A DNA stretch of 64,000 bases from assembly GCF_900104335.1 (NCBI RefSeq), contig NZ_FMXT01000004.1:1-64000 (forward strand), in the 5' to 3' direction. Shown here piece by piece: positions 45,351 to 53,322 of the stretch. The position numbers and the translations under genes were made by a program. Under the pieces are notes generated by a model that saw only the letters and a list, made by a program, of their open reading frames with translations, had not been told where the DNA came from and did no database searches. Source of the stretch: Pseudobutyrivibrio sp. YE44 (GTDB taxonomy: Bacteria > Bacillota > Clostridia > Lachnospirales > Lachnospiraceae). How positions within the stretch are numbered: position 1 is the first letter of the stretch; each line of letters opens with the position of its first letter.

Positions 45351-45377
45351 TTAATTATGTATAATCCTTGAATCAAA

Positions 45378-45420
45378 ATAGAAAACAGCCATGCGAATCA
45401 CCGTAAGCAATAGGCATGGC
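45378..45420 (-). terminator. rpoD terminator
   Basis: AGCCATGC (minus) pairs with GCATGGCT across an 18-nt loop, followed by GTTTTCTATTTT. It lies just after the rpoD stop. Confidence 0.8.
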
Positions 45421-45429
45421 TTGTTTAAT

Positions 45430-46821
45430 TTACTGGTCTAAATAGTCCTTAAGCTTGCGGCTGCGGCTTGGGTGACGAAGCTTGCGAAGAGCCTTAGCCT
45501 CAATCTGACGGATACGCTCACGAGTAACGTTAAATTCCTTACCTACCTCTTCAAGGGTACGAGCCTTGCCATCCTCAAGACCAAATCTGAGGATAAGAAC
45601 ACGCTGCTCACGCTCTGTAAGAGTATCGAGAACCTCGTGAAGCTGTTCCTTTAAAAGAGTGAAGGTAGCTGCCTCAGCTGGAACTGGTACGTTCTCATCT
45701 GGAAGGAAATCTCCAAGGTGGCTATCTTCCTCCTCACCGATAGGTGTCTCAAGAGAAACTGGCTCCTGAGAAATCTTAAGGATTTCATGAACTCTGTCTA
45801 CAGTAATACCCATTGCTGCAGCGATTTCCTCTGGAGTCGGTTCACGGCCGTACTCCTGTAATAACTGTCTAGAAACTCTAATGAGTTTGTTGATTGTCTC
45901 AACCATATGAACAGGGATACGAATTGTACGAGCCTGATCTGCGATAGCACGTGTGATAGCCTGACGAATCCACCATGTAGCATATGTAGAGAACTTGTAA
46001 CCCTTGTGGTAATCAAACTTTTCAACTGCCTTCATAAGACCAAGGTTACCTTCCTGTATAAGATCAAGGAAAAGCATACCACGTCCAACGTAACGCTTTG
46101 CAATAGAAACTACGAGACGAAGGTTTGCCTCAGCAAGCTTGTTCTTTGCTTCCTGATCACCTTCTTCCATACGCTGAGCAAGCTCAACCTCTTCTTCTGC
46201 TGAAAGAAGTGGTACCTTACCAATTTCCTTAAGGTACATACGAACAGGATCTTCAATGCTGACTGAGTCAGGCACTGACATATCAATATCTTCTAAATCC
46301 TCGTCATCACTTGCAAGTAAAAGTGCATCTGATGGGCCAGATGAGAAGTTTACATCGATGCCCTTTTTATCAAGGTATGTAAGGATGCGCTCCATCTGCT
46401 TTGCATCGATTTTATAATCCTTTAAGAACTCTGAAATTTCGTAATCTTCAAGGATATTCTTCTGTGTCTTTGCGATTTTGATAAGCTCAGCTACCTTTGA
46501 ATCAAGCTCATCATTGCCAAAAGAATCGATATCATCGTCATCATCGTCATCTGTTCTGTCAACGGATGTTTTAGCACCAACTGATGCTAAGAATTCGTCA
46601 ACATCATCGTCATCTTCTGTCTCATCAATGTTGTCAAAGTCATGCTCGTTGAACTCAAGATCTTCAGCAGAGATTTCCTCAAGATCACCAAAGTCAACAT
46701 CCTTGTCTTCAACTTCAGTATCTTCTGCTTCTTCCGCATCCTCAGCCTCTGCTAAGAAAGCTTCAGCAGCAGCGTTCAAGTCTCCGTTTTCGATTAATTC
46801 ATCAACTTTCTTCTTTGCCAT
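45430..46821 (-). CDS. rpoD: RNA polymerase primary sigma factor
   Basis: The 463-residue housekeeping sigma factor. The first 30 residues are followed by a long acidic region (about 25-110, runs of Asp/Glu), longer than in Bacillus SigA. Then come region 1.2, region 2 ([44 protein letters not shown], with the -10 recognition helix), region 3 and region 4 with the -35 helix-turn-helix ([24 protein letters not shown]). AGGAACAAAA precedes the start. It follows dnaG by 24 bp in the classic dgt-dnaG-rpoD order. Confidence 0.97.
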   Translation of the reverse strand: MAKKKVDELIENGDLNAAAEAFLAEAEDAEEAEDTEVEDKDVDFGDLEEISAEDLEFNEHDFDNIDETEDDDDVDEFLASVGAKTSVDRTDDDDDDDIDSFGNDELDSKVAELIKIAKTQKNILEDYEISEFLKDYKIDAKQMERILTYLDKKGIDVNFSSGPSDALLLASDDEDLEDIDMSVPDSVSIEDPVRMYLKEIGKVPLLSAEEEVELAQRMEEGDQEAKNKLAEANLRLVVSIAKRYVGRGMLFLDLIQEGNLGLMKAVEKFDYHKGYKFSTYATWWIRQAITRAIADQARTIRIPVHMVETINKLIRVSRQLLQEYGREPTPEEIAAAMGITVDRVHEILKISQEPVSLETPIGEEEDSHLGDFLPDENVPVPAEAATFTLLKEQLHEVLDTLTEREQRVLILRFGLEDGKARTLEEVGKEFNVTRERIRQIEAKALRKLRHPSRSRKLKDYLDQ

Positions 46822-46845
46822 TTTTGTTCCTTTCTGTTTTTAAGA

Positions 46846-48621
46846 TTATGCTAATGCTAAGTCTAAACGCTCCAAGCGTTGTAGTGTCTTTTTTCCCTCA
46901 ACTAGACTCTTTAAATCAGCTCCATTTTTCTGAGCCTGCTCCAGCGAGTTCTTTTTTATTCTAAGCAAAGTCTCTTTTAAGGCCTTGCTAAGATCACTAT
47001 TGTCTGTAAGTTCACCAACTGTGGTGTTGAAGAGAGCTGCAACAGTTTTTCTGTCTTCCTCTTCCATAAATATATCAACTATTCTGGCGGTATCAACGGC
47101 CTGATTGTTTGATAACGCTGCAAACACTTCTGTGGCAACGGTTTTATATACTCCATCCTCAAAATCCTCAGGCGCAACATAGGCTGAAATCTTAGGATAT
47201 ATATCAGGTGATTCCACCAACCATGTAAGCAGCAGCCTTTGAGACATTTTCATGCCATCATCCTTTGGCTTTTGCTGTTTTTTCTGATAGTCAGAATGCT
47301 CGCCTGGCTCTCGCTTGGCTGTAATGCCCTGCTGTCCAAGCTCAAGTATATACTTTGCCAAAGCATCCTTTGGAATATTGAACTTAGCGGCTACGGATTC
47401 AGTGTAATTTTCCCTTTCAAGCTGAGTTGGGAATTCCATAACTATCATCCTAGCTGCTTCCTTTTGGAAATCTGACTTTTTCTCCGGGTCAGTCATATCA
47501 TAGCGATTTTGAAGCATTCGAACCTGATACATAAAACTGTTCTCAGCATTCTGTATACGCTTTTCGTATTCCTCTGCCCCAAGATTCTTTATGAACTCAT
47601 CTGGATCCTTGTAAGGCTTCATATCAATGATACGACAAGATATTCCAGCGTTCTTTAATATTGGAATGGCTCTAAGGGCCGCCTTCTGCCCCGCCCCATC
47701 TGAATCGTAGCTAAGATAAACATCCTTAACATAACGCTTCAGCATGCCAGCATGACCTTCAGTCAAAGCAGTTCCAAGAGAAGCTACTGCATTATCAAAG
47801 CCAGCCTGATGAAGAGCTATAACATCCATGTATCCTTCGCAAAGGATAAACTGTTCTCGACGAGTTTTCCTTGCAAAGTACAAGCCAAATAGTGTTTTGG
47901 ACTTGTTGAAAATCTCTGTTTCAGGAGAGTTAAGATATTTAGGCTCTCCCTCTCCCATCACTCGACCACCGAAAGCAACAACCTTGCCATTGGCATCAAA
48001 TATTGGAAACATTGCTCGGTTCCAAAACTTGTCATGGCCACCACGCTTTTCATCGATGGTGATGAGGCCGCAGTCCTTAAGGATGTCATCCTCATATCCC
48101 TTTTCTCGAAGATATCTATAAAGAGAATCTGAATATTTGTTAGTGCATCCAAGTCCGAACTTGTGCATGGTATCTGGAGTAAGCTCTCGCTTTGTGAAGT
48201 ACTCCAAAGCCTGCTTTCCCGCGTCGGAACGAAGCATTTTATAATAGAAGGCTGCCGCTTCCTTATTGATTTCAAACAAACGGCTTCGTCTGTCCGCTCT
48301 TTGCTTTTCCTGATAGGTCATTTCACGCTGAGGAAGCTCCACGCCACATTTAGGCGCCAGTTCCTCCACCGCTTCCTTAAAGGTCATATTTTCATATGCC
48401 ATTAGAAAGCTAAAAACATTTCCTCCAGCTCCGCAACCAAAGCAGTAATACATCTGCTTTTGTGGGCTTACGGAAAATGAGCCTGTTTTTTCATTATGAA
48501 AGGGACACAAGCCAAAATATTGACTGCCCTTTTTTTGTAAATTCACATATCTAGAAATAACATCGACGATGTCTGTCCTTGAACGAACCTCCTCGATGAT
48601 TTCATCTGAATAATAGGCCAT
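46846..48621 (-). CDS. dnaG: DNA primase
   Basis: DnaG makes RNA primers for replication. The 591-residue protein has the N-terminal CHC2 zinc finger (CPFHNEKTGSFSVSPQKQMYYCFGCG), the TOPRIM catalytic domain (LCEGYMDVIALHQAG, with DPDEFIKN and the D-x-D SYDSDGAG) and a C-terminal helicase-binding domain. GGGAGAACA precedes the ATG. It starts 12 bp after dgt. Confidence 0.97.
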   Translation of the reverse strand: MAYYSDEIIEEVRSRTDIVDVISRYVNLQKKGSQYFGLCPFHNEKTGSFSVSPQKQMYYCFGCGAGGNVFSFLMAYENMTFKEAVEELAPKCGVELPQREMTYQEKQRADRRSRLFEINKEAAAFYYKMLRSDAGKQALEYFTKRELTPDTMHKFGLGCTNKYSDSLYRYLREKGYEDDILKDCGLITIDEKRGGHDKFWNRAMFPIFDANGKVVAFGGRVMGEGEPKYLNSPETEIFNKSKTLFGLYFARKTRREQFILCEGYMDVIALHQAGFDNAVASLGTALTEGHAGMLKRYVKDVYLSYDSDGAGQKAALRAIPILKNAGISCRIIDMKPYKDPDEFIKNLGAEEYEKRIQNAENSFMYQVRMLQNRYDMTDPEKKSDFQKEAARMIVMEFPTQLERENYTESVAAKFNIPKDALAKYILELGQQGITAKREPGEHSDYQKKQQKPKDDGMKMSQRLLLTWLVESPDIYPKISAYVAPEDFEDGVYKTVATEVFAALSNNQAVDTARIVDIFMEEEDRKTVAALFNTTVGELTDNSDLSKALKETLLRIKKNSLEQAQKNGADLKSLVEGKKTLQRLERLDLALA

Positions 48622-48633
48622 TGTTCTCCCTAA

Positions 48634-49650
48634 TTAAAATCCATCTACTACCCATGCCTTTGGCATGAAAAATTCATTAAACTTGGTGATACAATACTGG
48701 TCTGTCATACCAGAAATGTAATCACAAATGATGCGTTCCTGAGTCTCGCCTTCATCTTCCATTGCTCTATATCGAGGAGGAATCTCATTAAAGTGAACGG
48801 TATAGTATTCATAAAGCTCACGAATCATTCTCTTTGCCTTAACCTCTTCCACCTTTGCCACAGAATCCTTGTATACATTGGCAAATAAGAAGGAACGCAA
48901 ATCTGACATTGCCTCTTCGATTTCTGGAGACATCTTTATCACAGGGCTATCTTTGCTTTCGATAATAACGTCGTGAATAAGAGTGTCTAAACGAACAGCT
49001 GTGGTCATTCCAAGAGTCTTTCTGATTTCCATTGGAATGTCATCTTCTGTAAGAATCTGAGCTCTGATTGCATCATCAATATCGCTGTTTACGTAAGCAA
49101 TTTTATCTGAAAGACGGACAATCTGTCCCTCTGGAGTGGCTGGATGTCCGCTGGTTTTGTGATTACGGATTCCATCTCGAACCTCCCAAGTAAGATTAAG
49201 ACCTTGTCCACCTTTTTCAAGCTTTTCAACTATACGGACACTTTGTTCAGAGTGCAAAAAGCCAACGGAACACATTTCATTAAGCTGAGCCTCTCCGGCA
49301 TGACCAAATGGTGTGTGTCCTAAATCATGTCCTAATGCAATAGCTTCTACCAAATCCTCATTAAGTCTCAACGCCTTTGCAATAGTACGCGCATTTTGTG
49401 AAACTTCAAGTGTATGTGATAATCTGGTTCTGTAATGATCTCCCTGAGGAGTGAGAAAAACTTGAGTTTTGTTCTTCAAGCGGCGAAACGCCTTGCTATG
49501 AAGAATTCGATCTCTATCCCTTTGAAATAAAGGTCTGATATCACACTGTGGCTCATCCTTTTCACGGCCACGTGAATTCTGGCTGAGAGTGGCATAAGGA
49601 CTAAGTGTCTCCTTTTCCATCTGCTCAATCATTTCTCTAATTGTGCCCAT
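48634..49650 (-). CDS. dgt: Deoxyguanosinetriphosphate triphosphohydrolase-like protein
   Basis: A 338-residue HD-domain dNTP triphosphohydrolase. Motifs: SRGREKDEPQCDIRPLFQRDRDRILHSKAFRRLKNKTQVF (N-terminal signature), HTLEVSQNARTIAKAL, HDLGHTPFGHAGE (HD metal site), and VRDGIRNHK. The start used follows GGGAGGCTAAA; a start eight codons earlier has none. It opens the dgt-dnaG-rpoD block. The upstream gap holds an A-T hairpin and the nested inverted-repeat element. Confidence 0.94.
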   Translation of the reverse strand: MGTIREMIEQMEKETLSPYATLSQNSRGREKDEPQCDIRPLFQRDRDRILHSKAFRRLKNKTQVFLTPQGDHYRTRLSHTLEVSQNARTIAKALRLNEDLVEAIALGHDLGHTPFGHAGEAQLNEMCSVGFLHSEQSVRIVEKLEKGGQGLNLTWEVRDGIRNHKTSGHPATPEGQIVRLSDKIAYVNSDIDDAIRAQILTEDDIPMEIRKTLGMTTAVRLDTLIHDVIIESKDSPVIKMSPEIEEAMSDLRSFLFANVYKDSVAKVEEVKAKRMIRELYEYYTVHFNEIPPRYRAMEDEGETQERIICDYISGMTDQYCITKFNEFFMPKAWVVDGF

Positions 49651-49701
49651 TTTAGCCTCCCAATTTTGCAACAAACGACACTTCTATAAAACAAATTCCG
49701 C

Positions 49702-49725
49702 AAAAAAAAAGGATATCCTTTTTTT
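49702..49725. repeat. A9-GGATATCC-T7 palindrome
   Basis: A fully symmetric A-run/GGATATCC/T-run sequence just 52 bp before the dgt start codon; it would form a terminator-like hairpin in either direction. Confidence 0.6.
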
Positions 49726-49730
49726 GAATA

Positions 49731-49935
49731 AAAAAAGTTACTATTCACAGTAAAATAATATTTAAAACTAATTCTGTCCAAATTTATTTGGTAAGGAATT
49801 ATTTTAAATATTACTTTTACTGGAATCAGTGGCTCCATCCTCAATGAACAATGTTAGGTGCTTTAGCACCGAGAAAGAACTCTGAAAGAGTTCCATTGTG
49901 AATGAGATGGAGCAACTGTGAATAGTAACTTTTTT
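49731..49935. repeat. Nested 205-bp inverted-repeat element
   Basis: Terminal 21-bp perfect inverted repeats (49731-49751 and 49915-49935; AAAAAAGTTACTATTCACAG and complement). Inside lies a closed multi-branched core: GCTCCATC/GATGGAGC (49832-49839, 49906-49913), ACAATG/CATTGT, GGTGC-TTTA-GCACC and GAACTC-TGAAA-GAGTTC. An A/T-rich 80-nt stretch separates the left end from the core, whereas only one base separates the core from the right end. It could be a small mobile element or a regulatory RNA. No transposase is nearby. Confidence 0.7.
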
Positions 49936-49983
49936 ACTGGGACTTGATTCTCGCCTCCCGGTCATGAAATTGAGTTAATTCTA

Positions 49984-50044
49984 TTTCCTGCATAAAAAAC
50001 ATAGCGCCAGGCATCTGCCTGACGCTATATTTTTATGCAGGAAA
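49984..50044 (-). terminator. tRNA-Leu terminator whose base pairs with the tRNA 3' end
   Basis: The core stem ATAGCG-CAGGCA / TGCCTG-CGCTAT (one mismatch) is followed on the minus strand by TTTTTTATG. Beyond it, TTTCCTGCATAAAAA (49984-49998) pairs perfectly with 50030-50044, which includes the last eight bases of the tRNA. So the tRNA 3' end has two possible partners. Confidence 0.85.
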
Positions 50045-50119
50045 TGGGACTTGAACCCACACGATATTGCTACCACAGGCACCTGAAGCCTGCGCGTCTG
50101 CCAATTCCGCCATTCCTGC
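50037..50119 (-). tRNA. tRNA-Leu (anticodon CAG)
   Basis: The minus strand folds as a class II tRNA: acceptor GCAGGAA / TTTCCTGC, D arm, anticodon stem CAGGC / GCCTG around the loop TTCAGGT (anticodon CAG), a long variable arm (TGGTAGCAATATCGTG) and a T arm with GGTTCAAGTCC. The 3' CCA is not encoded: the sequence continues ATAAAA. It lies between the HAD phosphatase and dgt. Confidence 0.96.
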
Positions 50120-50183
50120 GAACAAGTAGTATTCTAAGGAATTGACAGTGTTATGTCAAGTGAGTTCAAGTCAAATATTATGT

Positions 50184-51248
50184 TTATTTTCTGGTTACTC
50201 CATCACCATAAATTGTAGTCCAATCATTCTTCATAGAAATTGGTACCCAATTAAATTCTTGGCAAAGACCGTACATCTTTTCTGCTGAAGAAAGCTTTCC
50301 GTTCTCTCGTACAGTGTCATCACAACAAACCATAAAAGCAAGGCTCCTGTACTTATTATTGCTTGTTACGTACTCTGCCATGCTAGAGTCACCAGTGCTA
50401 TTTCCAAAAGAAAGAACTGGCTGCTGGCCTATTTCCTGAGCAATGACTGAAACCTTGTTCATCTTAAGATTCTTTACAACGAAATTACCGCCAAGTACAA
50501 GATTATCCTTTTCTGTAAAAACATAGTCCAAGCCATCTGCATCTGCCTGGTTATTTGAAACGATTGTCTCGTCGGAACCAATAATATTTCTTGGAAGGAT
50601 TGGTAATTTCCCCATTACTAAGCCACGGACAATAAGTCTATCAGTTCCACTAACAATATAAGTTGTAAATCCATTGGACTGAAGATATCGAATTAACTCT
50701 ACCATAGGTTTGTAGAATGCATCGCCCTTAGTCATACCTTTATATCCGTTAGCTGGTGTATTTCTATATTTAATAATATAAGCTGTGAACTCATCCACGG
50801 TCATTCCTGAAAAAGCAGATGCTACTGCCTTGCCGTGATCATTGTCCATTCCAGCAGGATATTTACCAGTCTTTGCGAACTCGATAACCTTGTTTGCTAC
50901 CTCTTTCTCAAAATCAGTTGCTTTATACTTGTAGGTTGGGTCTTCGAGAACACGATGCTGCAAAAGCATATGATCAAAATATACAGGATCTGTCTCACAA
51001 AATAAGGTACCATCCAAATCAAAAACTGCCACTCTATCCTGAATAGGAATGAAATTTGGGCTTGCCTCGTTAGTGATATCATTCATATAATCTACCAAAG
51101 CAGCCTTAGAGGCTGAGCCTTCTGTCCAAAGTGACAATGGGTCACCTTCTGCTTTCGCATTAATTGAGAACGAGAATGTGCTTATTGTAATTACTGCACA
51201 TAATGCTAAAACTTTAATTGCTTTAATACTCTTTTCAACTGTGTTCAT
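50184..51248 (-). CDS. Secreted HAD-superfamily phosphatase
   Basis: A 354-residue exported protein with a signal peptide of about 32 residues (VLALCAVITISTFSFSINAKA). The mature part has the HAD motifs: I, VAVFDLDGTLF (nucleophile and acid Asp); II, IVSGTDR; and IV, LSFGNSTGDSSMAEY (GNSxxDS). There is no anchoring segment, so it is free outside or in the cell wall. Substrate is unknown; phosphoserine-phosphatase-like HAD proteins act on small phosphorylated compounds. AATCAGGGGGTAAAT precedes the ATG. Confidence 0.88.
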   Translation of the reverse strand: MNTVEKSIKAIKVLALCAVITISTFSFSINAKAEGDPLSLWTEGSASKAALVDYMNDITNEASPNFIPIQDRVAVFDLDGTLFCETDPVYFDHMLLQHRVLEDPTYKYKATDFEKEVANKVIEFAKTGKYPAGMDNDHGKAVASAFSGMTVDEFTAYIIKYRNTPANGYKGMTKGDAFYKPMVELIRYLQSNGFTTYIVSGTDRLIVRGLVMGKLPILPRNIIGSDETIVSNNQADADGLDYVFTEKDNLVLGGNFVVKNLKMNKVSVIAQEIGQQPVLSFGNSTGDSSMAEYVTSNNKYRSLAFMVCCDDTVRENGKLSSAEKMYGLCQEFNWVPISMKNDWTTIYGDGVTRK

Positions 51249-51465
51249 ATTTACCCCCTGATTTTCTCTAGATTTGATTTGTACATGTGGCAGTATAAGG
51301 AACGAATTATCACAAGAATGTCACACAATTGTGTCCTTGTGGTTATTAAAATCCTCCTATACTAGAGTCCATCAGGTCTCCCCAAAATACAATTGTTAAT
51401 TTTCACAAAACATTAAGTCGAACATTAAGCTATCTGACAATTCTATGATAAATAGTATTTTTATC

Positions 51466-51493
51466 TTGCAATTTACAAATCCCAAGCTATAAT
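51466..51493 (+). promoter_or_regulatory. Promoter of the repeat-containing RNA
   Basis: TTGCAA (51466-51471), 16-base spacer, perfect TATAAT (51488-51493). Transcription would start near 51500, before the first repeat. Confidence 0.75.
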
Positions 51494-51535
51494 AGTATAT
51501 AACAACAGAGAAATAGTATTTAATATTTCAGAAAG

Positions 51536-51680
51536 GGAGGTACAGTCCACCAAAACATTAATTTAGTAATTGAAATGGTTTTATTAAAATCTAGTGATTG
51601 GAGGTACGGTCCACCAGAGGATTAAGTTTTAAAACCAAAGTTATTTGTTAAAATCTAGGGAATGGAGGTATAGTCCACCA
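51536..51680 (+). repeat. Three tandem 64-nt units
   Basis: Three near-identical cores at strictly 64-nt spacing, with weaker fourth and fifth copies beyond. The spacing and similarity of the flanks, not only the core, mark them as tandem duplications kept under constraint. Confidence 0.85.
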
Positions 51681-51810
51681 GAGATTTAAGATTTTTAACA
51701 CGCGACAATTTCATTACGAGGTCCATCACTGATTAAAAGTTTTCAAATGGACAGCAACAATGAAAAATAAAGCTGAATGAGAGGTATAGACCATTGGGAT
51801 CGAATTTCAG

Positions 51811-51863
51811 GGGCGGCATCAGCTAGGAATCAAGGGATTTCGAGTTGGTGTCGCCCGTTTTTT
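51811..51863 (+). terminator. Terminator of the repeat-containing RNA
   Basis: GGGCGGCATCAGCT (51811-51824) pairs along its whole length, with G-T pairs, with AGTTGGTGTCGCCC (51843-51856), followed by GTTTTTTG. Confidence 0.88.
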
Positions 51864-51884
51864 GTGTCTATTCTTATATCAGTT

Positions 51885-52373
51885 TTAAATATTAAAAGGC
51901 ATTTCTGTAATTGCAGCATATTCCCTTCTGTAAAGCCCATAATCCTCTATCTTGTTTTGGTGATATTTTTCATAATCTCCAAAAATCTGCTTAGCCTCAT
52001 CAATAGGTAACCACACAGGCTTATAGTCAGCTAGTTTTTCAGCTTCTGTAAGATTAAGCTTACCAGTATCTTCCACAAAATCACAGATATAATAATGATT
52101 AAAATGCTGCCATACATCAAATAACTCTTCTATCTCCAGATAGTAGTCCTTTGGTTTTACTATAATGCCGGTCTCCTCAAGAAGTTCACGGGCGCAACAT
52201 TCCTCTAAAGATTCATCCCCTTCTACTCCTCCACCTGGAATCATATATTTACCATTTTTTTCTTCATAGCTTAAAAGAATTTTTCCATCCTTTATAACAA
52301 TCCCTCTGCAGGCGTGTCTTATTATATCCGCATGACCTAAGTAGTCATCATTTAATAATTGTATTTTCTTCAT
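51885..52373 (-). CDS. Nudix hydrolase
   Basis: A 162-residue NUDIX hydrolase. The Nudix box is complete: G-x5-E-x7-RE-x2-EE-xG (GGGVEGDESLEECCARELLEETG) near residue 48-70, after an IRHACRGIVIKDGKILL strand. Such enzymes cleave nucleoside diphosphates linked to another moiety; the substrate cannot be read from the sequence. GGGGGACAC precedes the start. It lies 16 bp after pgeF and probably shares its transcript. Confidence 0.92.
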   Translation of the reverse strand: MKKIQLLNDDYLGHADIIRHACRGIVIKDGKILLSYEEKNGKYMIPGGGVEGDESLEECCARELLEETGIIVKPKDYYLEIEELFDVWQHFNHYYICDFVEDTGKLNLTEAEKLADYKPVWLPIDEAKQIFGDYEKYHQNKIEDYGLYRREYAAITEMPFNI

Positions 52374-52389
52374 GTGTCCCCCTATCTAC

Positions 52390-53211
52390 TTATAAAGTAA
52401 TAAATGCTGCCTGACCACCGCGATTTGCACCCATTATTCTATGTGAAAAGAACAAATCTGGATGGCATCTGGTGCAATAGTCAGTGATTTCAATATGTTC
52501 AGCAAGAATCCCAGCTTCTAAAAGAGTTAATCTACATGCCTCCCACAAGTCTAGCATATATTTATCCTTGTCGTCAGGATTAAATATAGATTTGCTAAGT
52601 ATTTTAGCCTTATGCTCTTCACCAAATACTTTTTCAAACTCTGCTGCAACATCATCGCTTACCTCATAGCAGTTTTTGCAAATACTTGGCCCGATACCGC
52701 ATAAAATATCCTCTGGATTTGAACCAAAGGCTTCTGTCATTTTTTCTACGGTGACTTTACCAATTTTACCCACTGTCCCCTTCCAACCAGAATGAGATAA
52801 AGCAACCACCTGCTTTGCTGGATCATAGAAGAATAATGGGACACAGTCTGCATGTGCTGTAACTAATGGCATGTCCTTTACATTTGTTATAATGCCGTCC
52901 ACATCCTTATAAGGAAGTAACTTTGTGATTCCATTACCTGCATCCTTTTCTTCAACAACAATTACATTCGCTGTGTGAGTCTGCATGGAAAAGCACATGC
53001 GTTCATATTTCATGTCAAGTGCTTTGCACATTCGTTTGTAGTTTTCATGTATGTTATCGACATTATCTTCGCTGTTAGTACGCAAGTTTAAGGATTCAAA
53101 CACTCCCTCACTTACACCCCCTAGTCTTGTAGAAAATGCATGCTTCACTCCAGCTTTTTTAAGCGAATCGAATGTCATATATGTAACGCCATTATTAATT
53201 TCTCTATTCAT
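52390..53211 (-). CDS. pgeF: Peptidoglycan editing factor PgeF (YfiH/LACC1 family)
   Basis: A 273-residue protein of the PgeF/YfiH (laccase-like domain) family. Family marks: HAFSTRLGGVSEG, QTHTANVIVV with its metal His, LPLVTAHADCVPLFFYDP, VALSHSGWKGTVGKI with the conserved His, GPSICKNCYEV, and TDYCTRCHPDLFFSHR near the end. Bacterial PgeF hydrolyses abnormal L-Ser-containing peptidoglycan precursors, and homologues also act as purine nucleoside-processing enzymes. The ribosome binding site is weak (AGAAG). Followed by the Nudix gene. Confidence 0.92.
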   Translation of the reverse strand: MNREINNGVTYMTFDSLKKAGVKHAFSTRLGGVSEGVFESLNLRTNSEDNVDNIHENYKRMCKALDMKYERMCFSMQTHTANVIVVEEKDAGNGITKLLPYKDVDGIITNVKDMPLVTAHADCVPLFFYDPAKQVVALSHSGWKGTVGKIGKVTVEKMTEAFGSNPEDILCGIGPSICKNCYEVSDDVAAEFEKVFGEEHKAKILSKSIFNPDDKDKYMLDLWEACRLTLLEAGILAEHIEITDYCTRCHPDLFFSHRIMGANRGGQAAFITL

Positions 53212-53270
53212 TAGTTCTTCTGAGCTCCTTTACCATCTCAATAATCTCGAACCACATCATATATTAACAT

Positions 53271-53310
53271 AAAAGAGACGCAGCTACTAATAGTAACCAC
53301 GCCTCTTTTT
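53271..53310 (-). terminator. Terminator of the beta-helix surface protein gene
   Basis: AAAAGAGGCG...CGTCTCTTTT pairs across ~40 nt with a few mismatches and GGTTACT/AGTAGC-type inner pairing, ending in TTTT. It lies 13 bp past the stop codon. Confidence 0.75.
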
Positions 53311-53322
53311 CTTACTTATATT

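Larger units (their letters stand above)
51500..51863 (+). ncRNA. Candidate small RNA with 64-nt tandem repeats
   Basis: A promoter and a 14-bp terminator bound an ORF-free unit of about 360 nt. The core GGAGGTAYRGTCCACCA occurs at 51536-51552, 51600-51616 and 51664-51680, each exactly 64 nt apart. Degenerate copies follow near 51718 (GAGG-TCCATCA) and 51780 (GAGGTATAGACCATTGG). The second and third copies also share TTAAAATCTAG before and AGAG...TTAAG after. The core is an imperfect palindrome and carries an exposed GGAGG. No protein-coding capacity is evident. It is convergent with the Nudix gene. Confidence 0.65.

Noticed and set aside
51536-51800. CRISPR array from the 64-nt repeats
   Set aside because: Only a 17-nt core is conserved, spacers are partly similar to one another, there are just three good copies, and no cas gene is near.
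51777-52010. 77-codon ORF beginning MRGIDHW
   Set aside because: It reads straight through the terminator and into the Nudix gene's 3' end with no ribosome binding site.
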